DNA of 64,000 bases from Hormoscilla sp. GM7CHS1pb (GTDB lineage Bacteria > Cyanobacteriota > Cyanobacteriia > Cyanobacteriales > Desertifilaceae), in NCBI GenBank assembly GCA_014323675.1, contig JACONN010000002.1, positions 2,524,001 through 2,588,000 on the forward strand. Reading direction: 5' to 3'. Below, piece after piece: positions 1-9,176 of the stretch. The translations under genes and the position numbers were made by a program. The stretch's first letter is position 1. Each line of letters begins with the position of its first letter. Below the pieces are notes generated by a model. It ran no database searches and was not told the origin of the DNA. It was given only the letters and a program-made list of their open reading frames with translations.

Positions 1-63
1 GCACCAGAAGGACCGTATCATACATTTTATGGAGAAGAATTGGTCGATCGGCTATTAGCATGA
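1..63 (+). CDS. 3' end of an unidentified gene (partial)
   Basis: An open frame enters from the left edge and stops at TGA at 61-63. The visible C-terminus is about 20 residues, ending in GEELVDRLLA. Too little remains to assign a family, and no function is proposed. Confidence 0.4.
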   Translation, partial: APEGPYHTFYGEELVDRLLA

Positions 64-97
64 AGTTAAAAATATCCGATCTCTTCGCTGTTAGCCC

Positions 98-147
98 GCC
101 TCTGGTTCAAACCAGAGGCTAATAGCTAAAGTCGGTTAAAACCGACT
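98..147. repeat. Two adjacent short palindromic repeats
   Basis: A hairpin at 98-119 (GCCTCTGGTT / AACCAGAGGC) is followed by a second one at 130-147 (AGTCGGTT-aa-AACCGACT). The second palindrome recurs at 32586-32603. These look like intergenic cyanobacterial repeat hairpins. A regulatory role is not evident. Confidence 0.6.
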
Positions 148-220
148 AATAATATTTGTCAAAAAAGCTACATTTTAATTTCTGATTGCTCATAACTGCC
201 CATAACATCATTATATTGTC

Positions 221-812
221 ATGACGACTTCAACTCCTATCCAAAAGGCGATCGCTACTGCGTCCCATCAGAGGGCGATCGCGACAGAAATCCTCGAGTG
301 GCAACCCGCGACCTGGGAAGACTACGTAACCTATCGCGACGCAGACATTGCAGAACGAGTTAGACTGTTTTTTTATCGGGGTCAACTTTTAATAGATATG
401 GGTTCAGAAGGAATTAATCACTCCAGCAGCACATGATTTAGTATTGTACATCGGCGAAGGTGTTCCGCAATGGCAAGAAGGAGAACCGCGTCGCATTAAC
501 CTGACTAAGTGGCGAGTTCCATATCTGGTTGGAGAAATTGCGGATACGACTCTGGCGACTGATTTGGATGAAAAGAAGCAGTTGTATGCTGAATTGCAAA
601 TTCCTGAATACTGGGTGATTAATGTCCGAGGCAGGCAGGTAATGGCATTTCGGTTACAGGAGAATGGCAAATATCAGCAATGTACCCATTCAGTAGCACT
701 TGCAGGTTTGCCTATTGCTTTACTCGATCGAACTTTGTCACGTCTGAGTGAGGAAACTAATATTAGTGCCGCCCTGTGGTTTTCTCAACAGATCCCATTG
801 ATGTCAACTTAA
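221..812 (+). pseudogene. Uma2-family endonuclease pseudogene with internal deletion
   Basis: Frame 1 (from ATG 221) reads like a Uma2 N-terminus (EILEWQPATWEDYVTYRD, then GQLLIDMGSEGINHS) and stops at 436. A second frame resumes with AAHDLVLYIGEG and continues through LVGEIADTTLATDLDEKK and EYWVINVRGRQVM to a stop at 812. Uma2 proteins (DUF820, PD-(D/E)XK fold) are about 190-200 residues. Roughly 40 residues between NHS and the PDLVLYIG-like motif are missing, and the junction is out of frame. A simple sequencing error cannot account for the missing segment, so the gene is probably dead. Uma2 genes are highly multicopy in cyanobacteria, and further remnants occur in this window. Confidence 0.75.
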
Positions 813-1026
813 AGGCTAAAATTAGATATATCTCGTTCCCTGACGACCGCAGGGAGCGTCATCTCCGATCGTATGATGTGGTTTAAGACTTAACATTGTT
901 TCGCGATCGGATATAGAATAGTAATGACTAGGGTTTGAGCAGCCGCAGGAGCGGTGCTCTATCTCAAACTGATGCCAAAGCACTGGTAACTGGCAACTGA
1001 TAACTGACACTAGGAGGTGTGACGGG

Positions 1027-1533
1027 ATGGCAGAGACAACGGCAAAGGCGATAGCAGATTATATTATACACTTCTCCCAGGACCACGGGGACTTGGTTAC
1101 CAACCTGAAACTGCAAAAACTGGTATACTATGCTCAGGCATGGTATCTGGCTCTGTATGACAAACCTCTGTTTGATGAAGAGTTACAAGCTTGGATCGGC
1201 GGACCGGTGCAACCAGAACTGTACGATCGCTTTAAGAGTTACAAGTGGAATCCGATTAGCGAACATCCAGAAAAGGTAGAATTGCCAGAACACATAACAG
1301 ACCATCTGATAGAAATCATTGAGGTATTTGGGAAATACCAGGCATATTACCTGGAAAGGATGGTTCAAGGCGAAGACCCCTGGCTGAAAGCGCGTCGTGG
1401 AATTCCCAGGGACGAACACGCAACAGTGAAAATCGAGAAACAGGATATGCAAACATATTATAAGACTTTGCTTGCAGATGACGAAGAAGAAGAACAAGAG
1501 GGTCAAAATTCGGGTTACGCCAAAGCAGGGTGA
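1027..1533 (+). CDS. Panacea-domain antitoxin-like protein (copy 1)
   Basis: 168 residues. It begins METTAK-like with an N-terminal helix (KAIADYIIHF), followed by LQKLVYYAQAWYLALYDKPL and LQAWIGGPVQPELYDRFK, the signature of the Panacea/DUF4065 (SocA/GepA) family. Panacea domains are known as promiscuous antitoxin domains that neutralise very different toxins. A strong ribosome binding site (AGGAGG at 1012-1017) precedes ATG 1027. The acidic tail (DDEEEEQEG) resembles that of its two paralogues downstream. Its partner toxin survives only as a short remnant immediately after the stop. Family call is firm; activity as an orphan antitoxin is inferred. Confidence 0.85.
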   Translation: MAETTAKAIADYIIHFSQDHGDLVTNLKLQKLVYYAQAWYLALYDKPLFDEELQAWIGGPVQPELYDRFKSYKWNPISEHPEKVELPEHITDHLIEIIEVFGKYQAYYLERMVQGEDPWLKARRGIPRDEHATVKIEKQDMQTYYKTLLADDEEEEQEGQNSGYAKAG

Positions 1534-1555
1534 TATCGTTGAAAGAAAGCCAAAA

Positions 1556-1624
1556 AATGAAGAGGTAATTTTTTCCTTCAAATATATAGTCTGGCTAGAC
1601 CCGCATCATAGGTTGTACTCATAA
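1556..1624 (+). pseudogene. Remnant of Panacea-partner toxin-like gene (after copy 1)
   Basis: Read in the frame ending at TAA 1622-1624, the sequence gives NEEVIFSFKY joined directly to IVWLDPHHRLYS. These are the start and end blocks of the intact gene at 2719-3141 (EDVIFSFKYLDL and FYIVWLDPHHNLYS). About 75-80 internal residues are deleted. The position, directly behind a Panacea gene, matches the intact pair, so this is a decayed toxin-like gene of the first cassette. Confidence 0.75.
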
Positions 1625-1708
1625 GTTACATTTGATGTATAACGATCGGAGATCAAATCAAAATAATTCTGATTTCAGCAATAACTCTCAACTAGGAGGT
1701 ATGACGGG

Positions 1709-2227
1709 ATGGCCCAGACAACGGCAAATGCGATCGCAGATTATATTATCAAGTTCTGCCACAAGCACGGTGACTTGATTACCAACTTGCACCTGCAAAA
1801 ACTGGTATACTATGGTCAGGCATGGTATCTGGCTCTGTATGACAAACCTCTCTTTGATGAAGAGTTCCAAGCTTGGATTAGCGGACCGGTGCAACCAGAA
1901 CTGTACGATCGCTTTAAAAAGTTTAAGTGGAATCCGATTAGCGAACACCCAGAAAAGGTAGAATTGCCAAAGCATGTAGAAGAGCATATACTAGAAGTGC
2001 TGGATGTTTATGGTAGGTATATATACTACTATCTGGAAAGGATGACTCACGAGGAATATCCGTGGCGGAAAGTACGTCGGGGAATGCCAATGGACGAACA
2101 TTCCGAGGTAGTGATGTCCAAGAAGTCAATGCAGAAATATTACAAATATTTACTCGAAGATGAAGATGAAGAATCGGTTTTCACGCCAAAAGTCAGAAGC
2201 GGTTCTCTAGAAACAGCTAAGGTATGA
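1709..2227 (+). CDS. Panacea-domain antitoxin-like protein (copy 2)
   Basis: 172 residues, clearly paralogous to the copies at 1027 and 2268 (LHLQKLVYYGQAWYLAL, then FQAWISGPVQPELYDRF). The same leader (TAGGAGGTATGACGGG) precedes its ATG. Only 40 bases separate its stop from the start of copy 3, and no toxin-like sequence is left behind it. It therefore looks like an orphan antitoxin produced by tandem duplication. The N-terminal 90 residues are much more conserved between copies than the C-terminal third, where toxin specificity might reside (inference). Confidence 0.85.
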   Translation: MAQTTANAIADYIIKFCHKHGDLITNLHLQKLVYYGQAWYLALYDKPLFDEEFQAWISGPVQPELYDRFKKFKWNPISEHPEKVELPKHVEEHILEVLDVYGRYIYYYLERMTHEEYPWRKVRRGMPMDEHSEVVMSKKSMQKYYKYLLEDEDEESVFTPKVRSGSLETAKV

Positions 2228-2267
2228 TAGGGAATTTAAAGGATATAAACATAGGAGGTATGACGGG

Positions 2268-2786
2268 ATGGCCCAGACAACGGCAAATGCAGTAGCAGAT
2301 TATATTATCAAGTTCTGCCACGACCACGGTGAATTGATTACCAACTTGCACCTGCAAAAACTGGTATACTATGCTCAGGCATGGTATCTGGCACTGTATG
2401 AGAAACCTCTGTTTGATGAAGAGTTCCAAGCTTGGATTAGCGGACCGGTACAACCAGAACTGCACGATCGCTTTAAGATCTACAAATGGAATCCGATCGG
2501 CGAACACCCAGAAAAGGTAGAATTGCCAAAGGACGTAGAAGAGCATATGCTAGAAGTGCTAGAGGTTTATGGTCGGCACAATTCTTTCTACCTGGAAAGG
2601 TTGACTCAAGACGAAGACCCGTGGCGCAAAGCCCGTCGTGGAATACCAATAGGTGAATCTTCGACAGAGGTAATTTCCAAGAGGTCAATGCAGAAATATT
2701 ACAAAAATTTGCTTGAGGATGAAGAAGAAGAATCGGATTTCGCGCCAAAAGTCGGAAGCAGTTCCCCAGAAACCGTCAAGGTATAA
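2268..2786 (+). CDS. Panacea-domain antitoxin-like protein (copy 3, with intact partner)
   Basis: 172 residues, Panacea/DUF4065 family, with the same LQKLVYYAQAWYLALYEKPL and ISGPVQPELHDRFK blocks as the other copies and an acidic tail (EDEEEESDF). Its 3' end overlaps the start of the downstream toxin-like gene. This is the only cassette of the array where antitoxin-like and toxin-like genes are both complete. Ribosome binding site AGGAGG lies 9 bases ahead of ATG 2268. Confidence 0.87.
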   Translation: MAQTTANAVADYIIKFCHDHGELITNLHLQKLVYYAQAWYLALYEKPLFDEEFQAWISGPVQPELHDRFKIYKWNPIGEHPEKVELPKDVEEHMLEVLEVYGRHNSFYLERLTQDEDPWRKARRGIPIGESSTEVISKRSMQKYYKNLLEDEEEESDFAPKVGSSSPETVKV

Positions 2787-3141
2787 TGAAGACGTTATTT
2801 TCTCTTTCAAATATCTTGACTTACACAGCAACCCCAAGTTTAGCATTGGGGGTTGTGGTGAAAGTTATATGGAAAAACTACTCTTGCGTTTGAAAGATGT
2901 GTCAACAATCAAGTATGATGAGTTTACCAGCAGTAAGTCTCCTTCATTACGAGCACATAAAATTAATTGGTCTAAAACGACCGAACCCCAGGGATTTACT
3001 TGTCTAAATCTGGAACTAAGAGAGTTGTCTGCGTTTCAATTTGAAATATCGGCTAATGAGTATGGAAGAGTACACGGGTTTCTGAACAACAGGATTTTCT
3101 ATATAGTCTGGCTAGATCCGCATCACAATTTGTACTCATAA
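2719..3141 (+). CDS. Putative partner toxin of the Panacea antitoxin
   Basis: About 140 residues. The conserved core runs from VIFSFKYLDLHSNPKFSI through INWSKTTEPQGFTCL to GRVHGFLNNRIFYIVWLDP. I recognise this as a small cyanobacterial family of unknown biochemistry that I cannot link to a named toxin fold by eye. The open frame overlaps the Panacea gene: ATG 2719 has GAGG just upstream, giving a 68-base overlap, while an alternative TTG lies at 2713. Translational coupling is likely. Position after a Panacea gene, and loss of the same gene from neighbouring cassettes, support a toxin role. Catalytic residues are not identified. Confidence 0.6.
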   Translation: MKKKNRISRQKSEAVPQKPSRYNEDVIFSFKYLDLHSNPKFSIGGCGESYMEKLLLRLKDVSTIKYDEFTSSKSPSLRAHKINWSKTTEPQGFTCLNLELRELSAFQFEISANEYGRVHGFLNNRIFYIVWLDPHHNLYS

Positions 3142-3158
3142 GTGAGATTAAATAAACC

Positions 3159-3608
3159 ATGAAAATTCGTTGTATCGCCAACACTGGCGCATCTCTCCCA
3201 GAAAATTATCTCGATCGTGCTGTTAATCGAACCAAGGAAACAGTTTTTAGATTAACAGTAGGGAAAGAATATGTTGTTTATGCAATTGATGAAGCAGAAG
3301 GAAAGATTTGGTACTACATTGGCGACGACAACTTTATCTATTATCCTCAAAAACATTGCGCTCCTTTGTTTGAAGTAGTTGACAACAGGACTTCCCACTA
3401 TTGGCGGTTTAAACTCTGGGAGAATGGTTTGCTGGAAATAGCTTTTGTCCACTGGTTGAACGACCCCTATTTCTACGAGAAATTAACCGATCGAGAACCG
3501 GCAGAAGTAGATCTGTTTAACAGGATAAAAGCGCTGATGGATGCCGAGGTAGAAACCTTGCCAGAAGTAGCAGAGGAAGCAGAAAAAGAGTTGGCAACTG
3601 CTGTTTGA
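3159..3608 (+). CDS. Conserved hypothetical protein with MKIRCIANTG start
   Basis: 149 residues, no signal peptide or membrane segment. The N-terminal half (MKIRCIANTGASLPENYLD, LTVGKEYVVYAIDE, WYYIGDDNFIYYP) resembles a widespread small beta-rich family of unknown function often found near toxin genes. The stop codon is supplied by a Panacea remnant that begins at about 3604. The natural C-terminus may therefore have been replaced by recombination, and the acidic tail (EVAEEAEKELATAV) may be partly secondary. No function is proposed. Confidence 0.6.
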   Translation: MKIRCIANTGASLPENYLDRAVNRTKETVFRLTVGKEYVVYAIDEAEGKIWYYIGDDNFIYYPQKHCAPLFEVVDNRTSHYWRFKLWENGLLEIAFVHWLNDPYFYEKLTDREPAEVDLFNRIKALMDAEVETLPEVAEEAEKELATAV

Positions 3609-3712
3609 TGAAGAGTTACAAGCTGGGAGCTGCGGACCGGTGCAACCAGAACTGTGAGCCGGCGATCGAAAAACAAGATATGCAAAGGTATTATAGACTT
3701 TGCTTGGCATAG
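3604..3712 (+). pseudogene. Fourth Panacea gene remnant
   Basis: The stretch TTTGATGAAGAGTTACAAGC followed by GCGGACCGGTGCAACCAGAA matches the segment of copy 1 encoding FDEELQAW-GGPVQPEL. It then jumps to ATCGAAAAACAAGATATGCA and TTATAGACTTTGCTTG, matching the copy-1 segment encoding IEKQDMQTYYKTLL. The intervening ~210 bases are deleted and the frame is broken. This shows the array once held at least four Panacea genes. Confidence 0.75.
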
Positions 3713-3940
3713 ACCAAGAAAAACATAAAGGCTCTTAGTCACACAAAGCTGCTTGAGTATGTTATAGTTGTCATAACAATACCATTGGTTCTCCTGGGTT
3801 TCTGGCGAAAAATGTATTGCCATATACATTTTGGCGCGAGGAAAAGGGCTGAAACTCTTGACTTTGTGTAATGATAAGCTTTGCGTATCACCCAAAACCC
3901 AGGAGACCCATACCATGAACTAAAATAGCCAGAGGCATTA
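3713..3940. repeat. Inverted-repeat-rich intergenic region
   Basis: No gene is visible. The region contains several inverted repeats: TGTTAT...ATAACA near 3760-3780, AAAATGTAT...ATACATTTT near 3809-3833, and a longer imperfect pair in which GGTTCTCCTGGGTTT near 3787 faces AAACCCAGGAGACCC near 3896. The nested arrangement suggests a small non-autonomous element or structured RNA upstream of the PLD-helicase gene. No direct evidence separates those options. Confidence 0.4.
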
Positions 3941-6695
3941 TTGATGAGTAATTACGAGCAATCATTAAGCAAATCCGTAGGTAATTCGCGAGAGACTTGG
4001 TTTCAAAGCCAAAGAGCCCTAGAATATATAAGCGATCGCTTTCAGGCGGGACAAAAAGAAATTCGGATAGCTTCTGGCTTTTTCACTATAAAAGGTTGGG
4101 GAATGATCCGGAAATATACAAATGGCAAGCATGTTTACTTATTAGTAGGTATTGATGAGCCTGGCGAAGATCGAGCGAGAAAAGCACTGATTGAAGACAT
4201 AATGCGCGACCTGCGTACTGGTTTAGACAGAGATAGACGACAAGCGGTAGCGGATTTAGTGCAAAAAATGGAGTCAAATCAATTCCAAATTGTCGATGCG
4301 AGGGCAATGAATCATCATGCCAAGCTCTATCTGGTTGACAAAGAAGTGGCGATTATGGCTTCGTCCAACTTAACCAGACGTGGTTTAATGGAGCAGATTG
4401 AGTCTGGCAGCATTGTAACTAAACCTAGTGAAGTGATCCAACTTGTGAAAGAGTTTGATGATTATTTTGCCCAAGCCAAAGACATTACTCAGGAATTACT
4501 AGAAGTGTTCCGCCGATGGCTTAAATTTGCACTGCCTTGGGATATTTACCTCAAGACAATGCTAGCACTGGAAAACCTTCAGCCGATCAAAAATAATTAC
4601 AAAAAACGCCCGGTCAATTACCAGGTAGACATGATAGCTCAAACCTTGCGTCAAATCCGCGAACATGGCGGTTCGATGCTAGTAGCCTCTACTGGACTAG
4701 GCAAGACTGTAGTGGCAGTTCATGTAGCGTTACACCTCCGCGACAAAGAGGAAATTGATAATGTCATGGTTATTGGTCCGAAGGCAGTCCGACAGACTTG
4801 GAAACGCGAAATGCGTGAGGCTAGCCTCCCTTGCGAATATTTTATTCGTCAGATGCTAGACAAGAAAAGTTCTAAGCAAGATAGCAGTCTTGAAGACTTT
4901 GAAGAAATTGTTAATAATTCTGACGAACAGCGCTGGTTGTTGATTATTGACGAAAGCCATGAGTTTAGAAACCGCTATAAGCAAGATTTGTTTAATCTGA
5001 AAAATAACCCAACCGAACGTCAAGCATTTCTCAAACTTAGATCGCTGTTGCGTAAAAAAAAATCCCAAGGTATTGCTCCTGACTGGTTCTCCCTATGCAA
5101 AGGAGATAGACAATATAAATAACCAACTTTTTTTACTCCCACATACTGCTGAAAATCGGACTTTGCTACCAGCAGAATATACAGACGATGCCTGTGCGTG
5201 GTACGTTCATGAAGCAGCAGAATTTATTAATTTGCCAGTCGCTTCTCAGCTAACCACACCTCACGTAGCTAGACATTACGGTAAGCTTGATGGAGAAGAA
5301 AATTATTATATAAACTTTGATGACCGGCGCTACATTCCTAAAATAATACTGCACAGTATAAATTTTGCTTTACCTCTGGAAAATGAGCTAACCGACGCTA
5401 TAGTTAATAACTACTTCGATCTTAACTCTCGTAATGCTATGTTTAAGAAAAGCATAGAAAGGTTAGTCCGAGTAGCTTGGGCGAGTTCACCTTTGGCTAT
5501 TCGCGATCGAGAGCATCATGGATACACCTGGTGGAAAAAATGAATATAAATTTGAAAAACTAGAGTTTTCCTATTCGCGCCAACAGCGACAAAAAATATT
5601 ATTTCCCATCTTGGAAGAACTGAATAATTACAATTATTCTAGAGATATTAAGCTCATAGCACTTTGCAAAATGCTTGATGTTCTCCATATAAATCAACAG
5701 AAAGTCATTGTTTTTTGTGAAAGGCACGCAACTGTTGTTTATTTAAAAAAGCATTAAATGAATTAAGACCATCATTGCAAGTGGCGGCAACAATAGATCG
5801 AATTGATGATAGCTATAAAATGAAAGAAACTAAAGAGATAGAGGAACTAATCAAGCAGTTTGCACCAGTGGCTAATGATGCGATCGGCAAGTACCAGGAA
5901 GATTATGATGTCTTCATTTCTACAGATGCTCATGGTGTTGGTGTCAATATGCAAGATGCGTCTGTAGTTATCAATTACGATATTGATTGGACTCCGATCG
6001 GTCCAGTACAACGAGCTGGACGTATTCTGCGCTTTTGGCAAGAACCACGTACTGTTGAAGTATATACCTTTATTCCGACGCTAACAGCTAAAAATCCTAT
6101 GATATCCGAGCTGACAAGCATCAGGCGACGTTGGGAAAATTTAATGGAACGCCATAGTGAATCTAGAAAATTGATCGACTTACCAGTTCTAACTGAATCT
6201 AATACACAAGAAATTGATATGTTAGAGATGGCGTCGGAAGTCACTATTAAATCAGGTCAATTAGATATAGAAGAGTTGGCAGATTTAGAGATTTCTCCTT
6301 ACTTCCAGCATACAGCTAAGCTACAGGATAATCGCGAGTATGCCCAAAGCATTCCCAGCGACATCATCAGTGCCAAGACTTACTCAGAACGGAATGCTAA
6401 AATTTATGTGTTGCTGAAACACAATGACTTGTATAGGGGGCTTTTTTACGATCCGAAAACTAAAAAGTTGGAGGAACCTACTGTTGTCAAACTTCTGAAT
6501 TTACTCGAATGTAACGAAGATACTGAAATAGCTTTGGTGGATTATGAGTTGGTGGAAGAGTTAACTGATACTTGCATCCAAGCTTGGTGTAACCAAGAAG
6601 GTGTAGATCCTGAAGATGTTACCAGAGAATGCGCCCTTTACTTCAAGCCAGAGCTTGAAGGGGATACTGTTAAGGATTTACTTAATCCTGAATAG
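3941..6695 (+). pseudogene. PLD-nuclease/superfamily 2 helicase, broken by three frameshifts
   Basis: Joined across frames this encodes about 910 residues. The N-terminus carries a phospholipase D-like HKD motif (NHHAKLYLVDKEV with ASSNL). A helicase follows with Walker A (STGLGKT), DEAH-like box (IIDESHEF), motif III (LLLTGSPY), motif V (TDAHGVGVNMQDA) and motif VI (QRAGRILR). Frames change at three points. The first is an A9 run at 5054-5062, where eight As would restore KNPKVLLLTGSPY. The second is near 5522. The third is in the A6 run near 5744, where one more A restores KKALNELRPSLQ. This architecture belongs to helicases with an N-terminal PLD module, often found in defence or accessory regions. 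Two of the shifts are homopolymer indels, so the gene may be intact in the organism. Confidence 0.8.
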
Positions 6696-6731
6696 GCGAT
6701 CGCGCCATTATGCAAAAAATATAGCAAGATC

Positions 6732-6751
6732 AGGTGGGCGGTGCCCACCCT
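6732..6751. terminator. Hairpin between convergent genes
   Basis: AGGTGGGC-ggtG-CCCACCCT forms a stem between the end of the helicase gene and the end of chlP, which converge here. A related sequence in the opposite orientation occurs near 30997. It could act as a bidirectional terminator, although no strong U-tract follows. Confidence 0.35.
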
Positions 6752-6757
6752 ACTTTA

Positions 6758-7993
6758 TTACGGAGCTAGGGCATTGCCCCGCAAGAGACTGCCAATAGTC
6801 TTGGCCGTAATCTTCATCTGCACGAACGGATTTGCCGGTACGACTGTCTTATACAAATAGCTATCAAAGGTCAGGCGCTGCACGTCCTTATCCGCGCACA
6901 TCTCCACAAAGGCTTCCCGTGTCGCATCGGAACGATAAAATACCGTTTGCAGGATGTCCAGCACTTTGTAGGTAATGCCGTACTTTTTATCCCAGCGCTT
7001 CAGATATACCTTCAGGTCTTCTTCTGTGGGAATGCGACTCCCATTCTGGGAATATTCCACAATGGTTTCGGCACACATCCGCGCTGACTTGGCCGCAAAG
7101 TAAATCCCTTCTCCTGATGACTTGGTGACGGTGCCTGCGGCGTCTCCCACCAGCGCCACCCGACCCACTACCCGACGGGGACGGGATGTTCGGGAATCGG
7201 GTGCGCTTCTATTTTGATGATTTCGCCCCCTTCCAACCGTTTGGCCGCACGGGCCCCGGATACCCGCTTGTAGCTGTTTGATCTTGGCTTGATTGACCCG
7301 CATGGTGCCGGTGCCGACGGCGACATGGTCGTATTTGGGGAACACCCAGGCGTAGAAGTCCGGGGACACGTCGTTGCCTACGTACATTTCTGCCAGGTTT
7401 TGATAATACTCCATCTTGTCCTCTGGCAGGCGAATGCGCTCTTGGAAGGCGATCGCGTAATTATAGTCTCCAGCTTTAATGGCCTTCGCGACGCGGGAGT
7501 TAGCCCCATCTGCCCCTATTACCAGGTCTACTTGCAGAGTTTTCTGCGTGCCCACCTTATTGCCATCGGAATGGTCCGCGTAATGCAGGGTATAGGGGGC
7601 CGTATTGCCCGATTTTTCCGGAACGGTGGGAATCTCCAGTTTATGCACCGTACCATTAATCAGGTTGGCACCCAGCTTCGCCGCCCGATCGCGCATAAAG
7701 CCATCCAGCACTTCCCGGCGGCACATGCCAATATATTCCCCTGGTTTTTCCAGATTAATATCCACTTCGATGTTGGAGGGCGAGATCATCTTCATGTTTC
7801 GCACCTGCCGATCGACAATTTCTGGTGGCAGGTCGAACTCGCTGACCATACAGAGGGGAATGGCACCGCCACAGGGCTTCGCATTATCCAGCTTGCGCTC
7901 GAACAGGTAAGTTTCAATTCCCGCTTTCGCTAGAGTTTCGGCGGCTGAGGAGCCTGCCGGTCCCGATCCTACTACAGCAACCCTTAATGTCAA
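6758..7993 (-). CDS. chlP: Geranylgeranyl reductase
   Basis: 411 residues. It reduces the geranylgeranyl group to phytyl for chlorophyll a and tocopherol synthesis. The N-terminal FAD-binding motif is VVGSGPAGSSAAETLAKAGI, followed by KPCGGAIPLCMVSEFDLP, LVIGADGANSRVAKA and GRVALVGDAAGTVTKSSGEG, all diagnostic of ChlP. Two oddities are visible. Residues from about GIR to SRP (+ strand about 7181-7262) are out of frame relative to the family: one extra base near GGGGCCC and one missing base near CATCCC would restore RARAAKRLEGG and EAHPIPEHPRPRR. In addition, PTVPEKSG is encoded by an inserted short repeat (7609-7629). Start ATG 7993 gives the standard N-terminus. Enzyme identity is certain. 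Confidence 0.95.
   Translation of the reverse strand: MTLRVAVVGSGPAGSSAAETLAKAGIETYLFERKLDNAKPCGGAIPLCMVSEFDLPPEIVDRQVRNMKMISPSNIEVDINLEKPGEYIGMCRREVLDGFMRDRAAKLGANLINGTVHKLEIPTVPEKSGNTAPYTLHYADHSDGNKVGTQKTLQVDLVIGADGANSRVAKAIKAGDYNYAIAFQERIRLPEDKMEYYQNLAEMYVGNDVSPDFYAWVFPKYDHVAVGTGTMRVNQAKIKQLQAGIRGPCGQTVGRGRNHQNRSAPDSRTSRPRRVVGRVALVGDAAGTVTKSSGEGIYFAAKSARMCAETIVEYSQNGSRIPTEEDLKVYLKRWDKKYGITYKVLDILQTVFYRSDATREAFVEMCADKDVQRLTFDSYLYKTVVPANPFVQMKITAKTIGSLLRGNALAP
7609..7629. repeat. Short interspersed repeat inside chlP
   Basis: CCGATTTTTCCGGAACGGTGG is identical to 52905-52925 inside moaA, and 19 of its bases recur at 15981-15999. In chlP it adds the residues TVPEKSG in frame to a variable loop. 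It has a TTCCGGAA palindromic core. Confidence 0.7.
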
Positions 7994-8538
7994 AGGTTTT
8001 CTCCCTATTTCTGATAATACCGAATGAATGGTATCACTTACTTTACACTTGTTGCTGCCGATGCTCTCTTAATGTAACGGAAATGAAACATACCTTAATA
8101 TAACTATACTTAAATGAGGTTGTTAGTGGTTAGTTGTCAGTGGTTAGTTGTCATTGGTCGGTTGTCAGTCGAATGATTACCTGAGTAAAAATGGTTATGA
8201 ATAGTTAAATATTTTTGAAAAATGAACTATTGAGGTGGAACGATGCGATCGCCTCACGTCCGACTTAACTTCAGGTTGCGACCGGTGCCTCATTTTCTCC
8301 CCTGAGTCGCCCATAAACCCGGTTTTTACAGAAAACCGGGTTTCTTTATTTATTTTCTCCCGACCCCAAATCGTCAAGATTGTCTGGGTTGGCAAAGAGC
8401 AAGACAGGCGGTTAGCGCGGACGACGTAGTCTCCAGTCCTTTTAAGACCGTCGATTCTGATTTGGCATCAGAGACGGAACATCGTTACCTAACTCAGTTC
8501 TTGCTCTCTTTCAGCATAATACATATCCACTCCCACTG
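7994..8538. other. Gene-free region upstream of chlP with repeats
   Basis: I see no gene here. From 8122 to 8168 a degenerate tandem of TAGTGGTTAGTTGTCAG-type units occurs, a common cyanobacterial simple repeat. A hairpin AAACCCGGTTTT-acag-AAAACCGGGTTT lies at about 8315-8344 and recurs at 56063 and 58320. The chlP promoter must lie in 7994-8100, but I could not define a convincing -35/-10 pair. Confidence 0.5.
8315..8344. repeat. AAACCCGGTTT interspersed hairpin
   Basis: Inverted repeat AAACCCGGTTTT / AAAACCGGGTTT with a short loop. Full copies lie also at 56063-56093 and 58320-58350, with a half copy near 57365. All are intergenic. The strong stem suggests possible transcription termination or mRNA stabilisation. 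Confidence 0.65.
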
Positions 8539-8809
8539 TCAACCCCCGATCGCCAATTTTTCTGGCTTGGCAAATAGCGAAGCATAAACCAACCGTCCCT
8601 TCTCCTCTACAAACTGACCTGCAAAATTTTTACTGGTCGCAGTTTGCAACCGGAGGTCTAGGAAACGTTCGGTCTCGGAGATCTTGAATTTTTCTGCTGG
8701 CGTCCGTGCCACCCAGTTGCTCACCTGTTCTTGCCGTTCTACTCGGCTTTGCAGTAATTGCTTTCTCAATTCTTGCAGATTCCTGGCCGAAAATGCCGGA
8801 TTTACTCCT

Positions 8810-8836
8810 ATGGCTGGCGCCACGCTGCGCGATCGG
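8810..8836 (+). repeat. 27-bp interspersed repeat, copy 1
   Basis: Consensus begins ATGGCTGGCGCCACGCTGCG and ends CGATCGG. This copy sits inside the ARPP-1-like pseudogene. Six copies occur between 8.8 and 13.5 kb, all in the same orientation. Confidence 0.8.
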
Positions 8837-9149
8837 GAAGGTTGTTGGCACTGGGTTGGCAATACATTTCCCCGACGCCGTAGCAAAAGCAAACCAGAGG
8901 CATCCATAATTCCTGGAAGTACGCTGGATGGGGTGCTATTTCTATCCCCGCTAATTTATCTAACAAGAAAAACATGGCTCCAGTTTGTCCTGGGAGCAGT
9001 TCTAAGCGACTTTGATACTGGGTCAAAAAAGCCCGCTTCCGACTGAGGATTTGCTCTAAATGGCCCCGGCAAGCCCAGTCCCCGGTTTAAGCGGCTAATT
9101 CCATTCCAGAGTTTGCTATAATTCTCCTGGCCCTCGCAACTCCAGCGCT

Positions 9150-9176
9150 ATGGCTGGCGCCACGCTGCGCGATCGG
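9150..9176 (+). repeat. 27-bp interspersed repeat, copy 2
   Basis: Identical to copy 1 over 27 bases. Its insertion coincides with the loss of frame of the ARPP-1-like gene after LHLRTDR. Confidence 0.8.
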
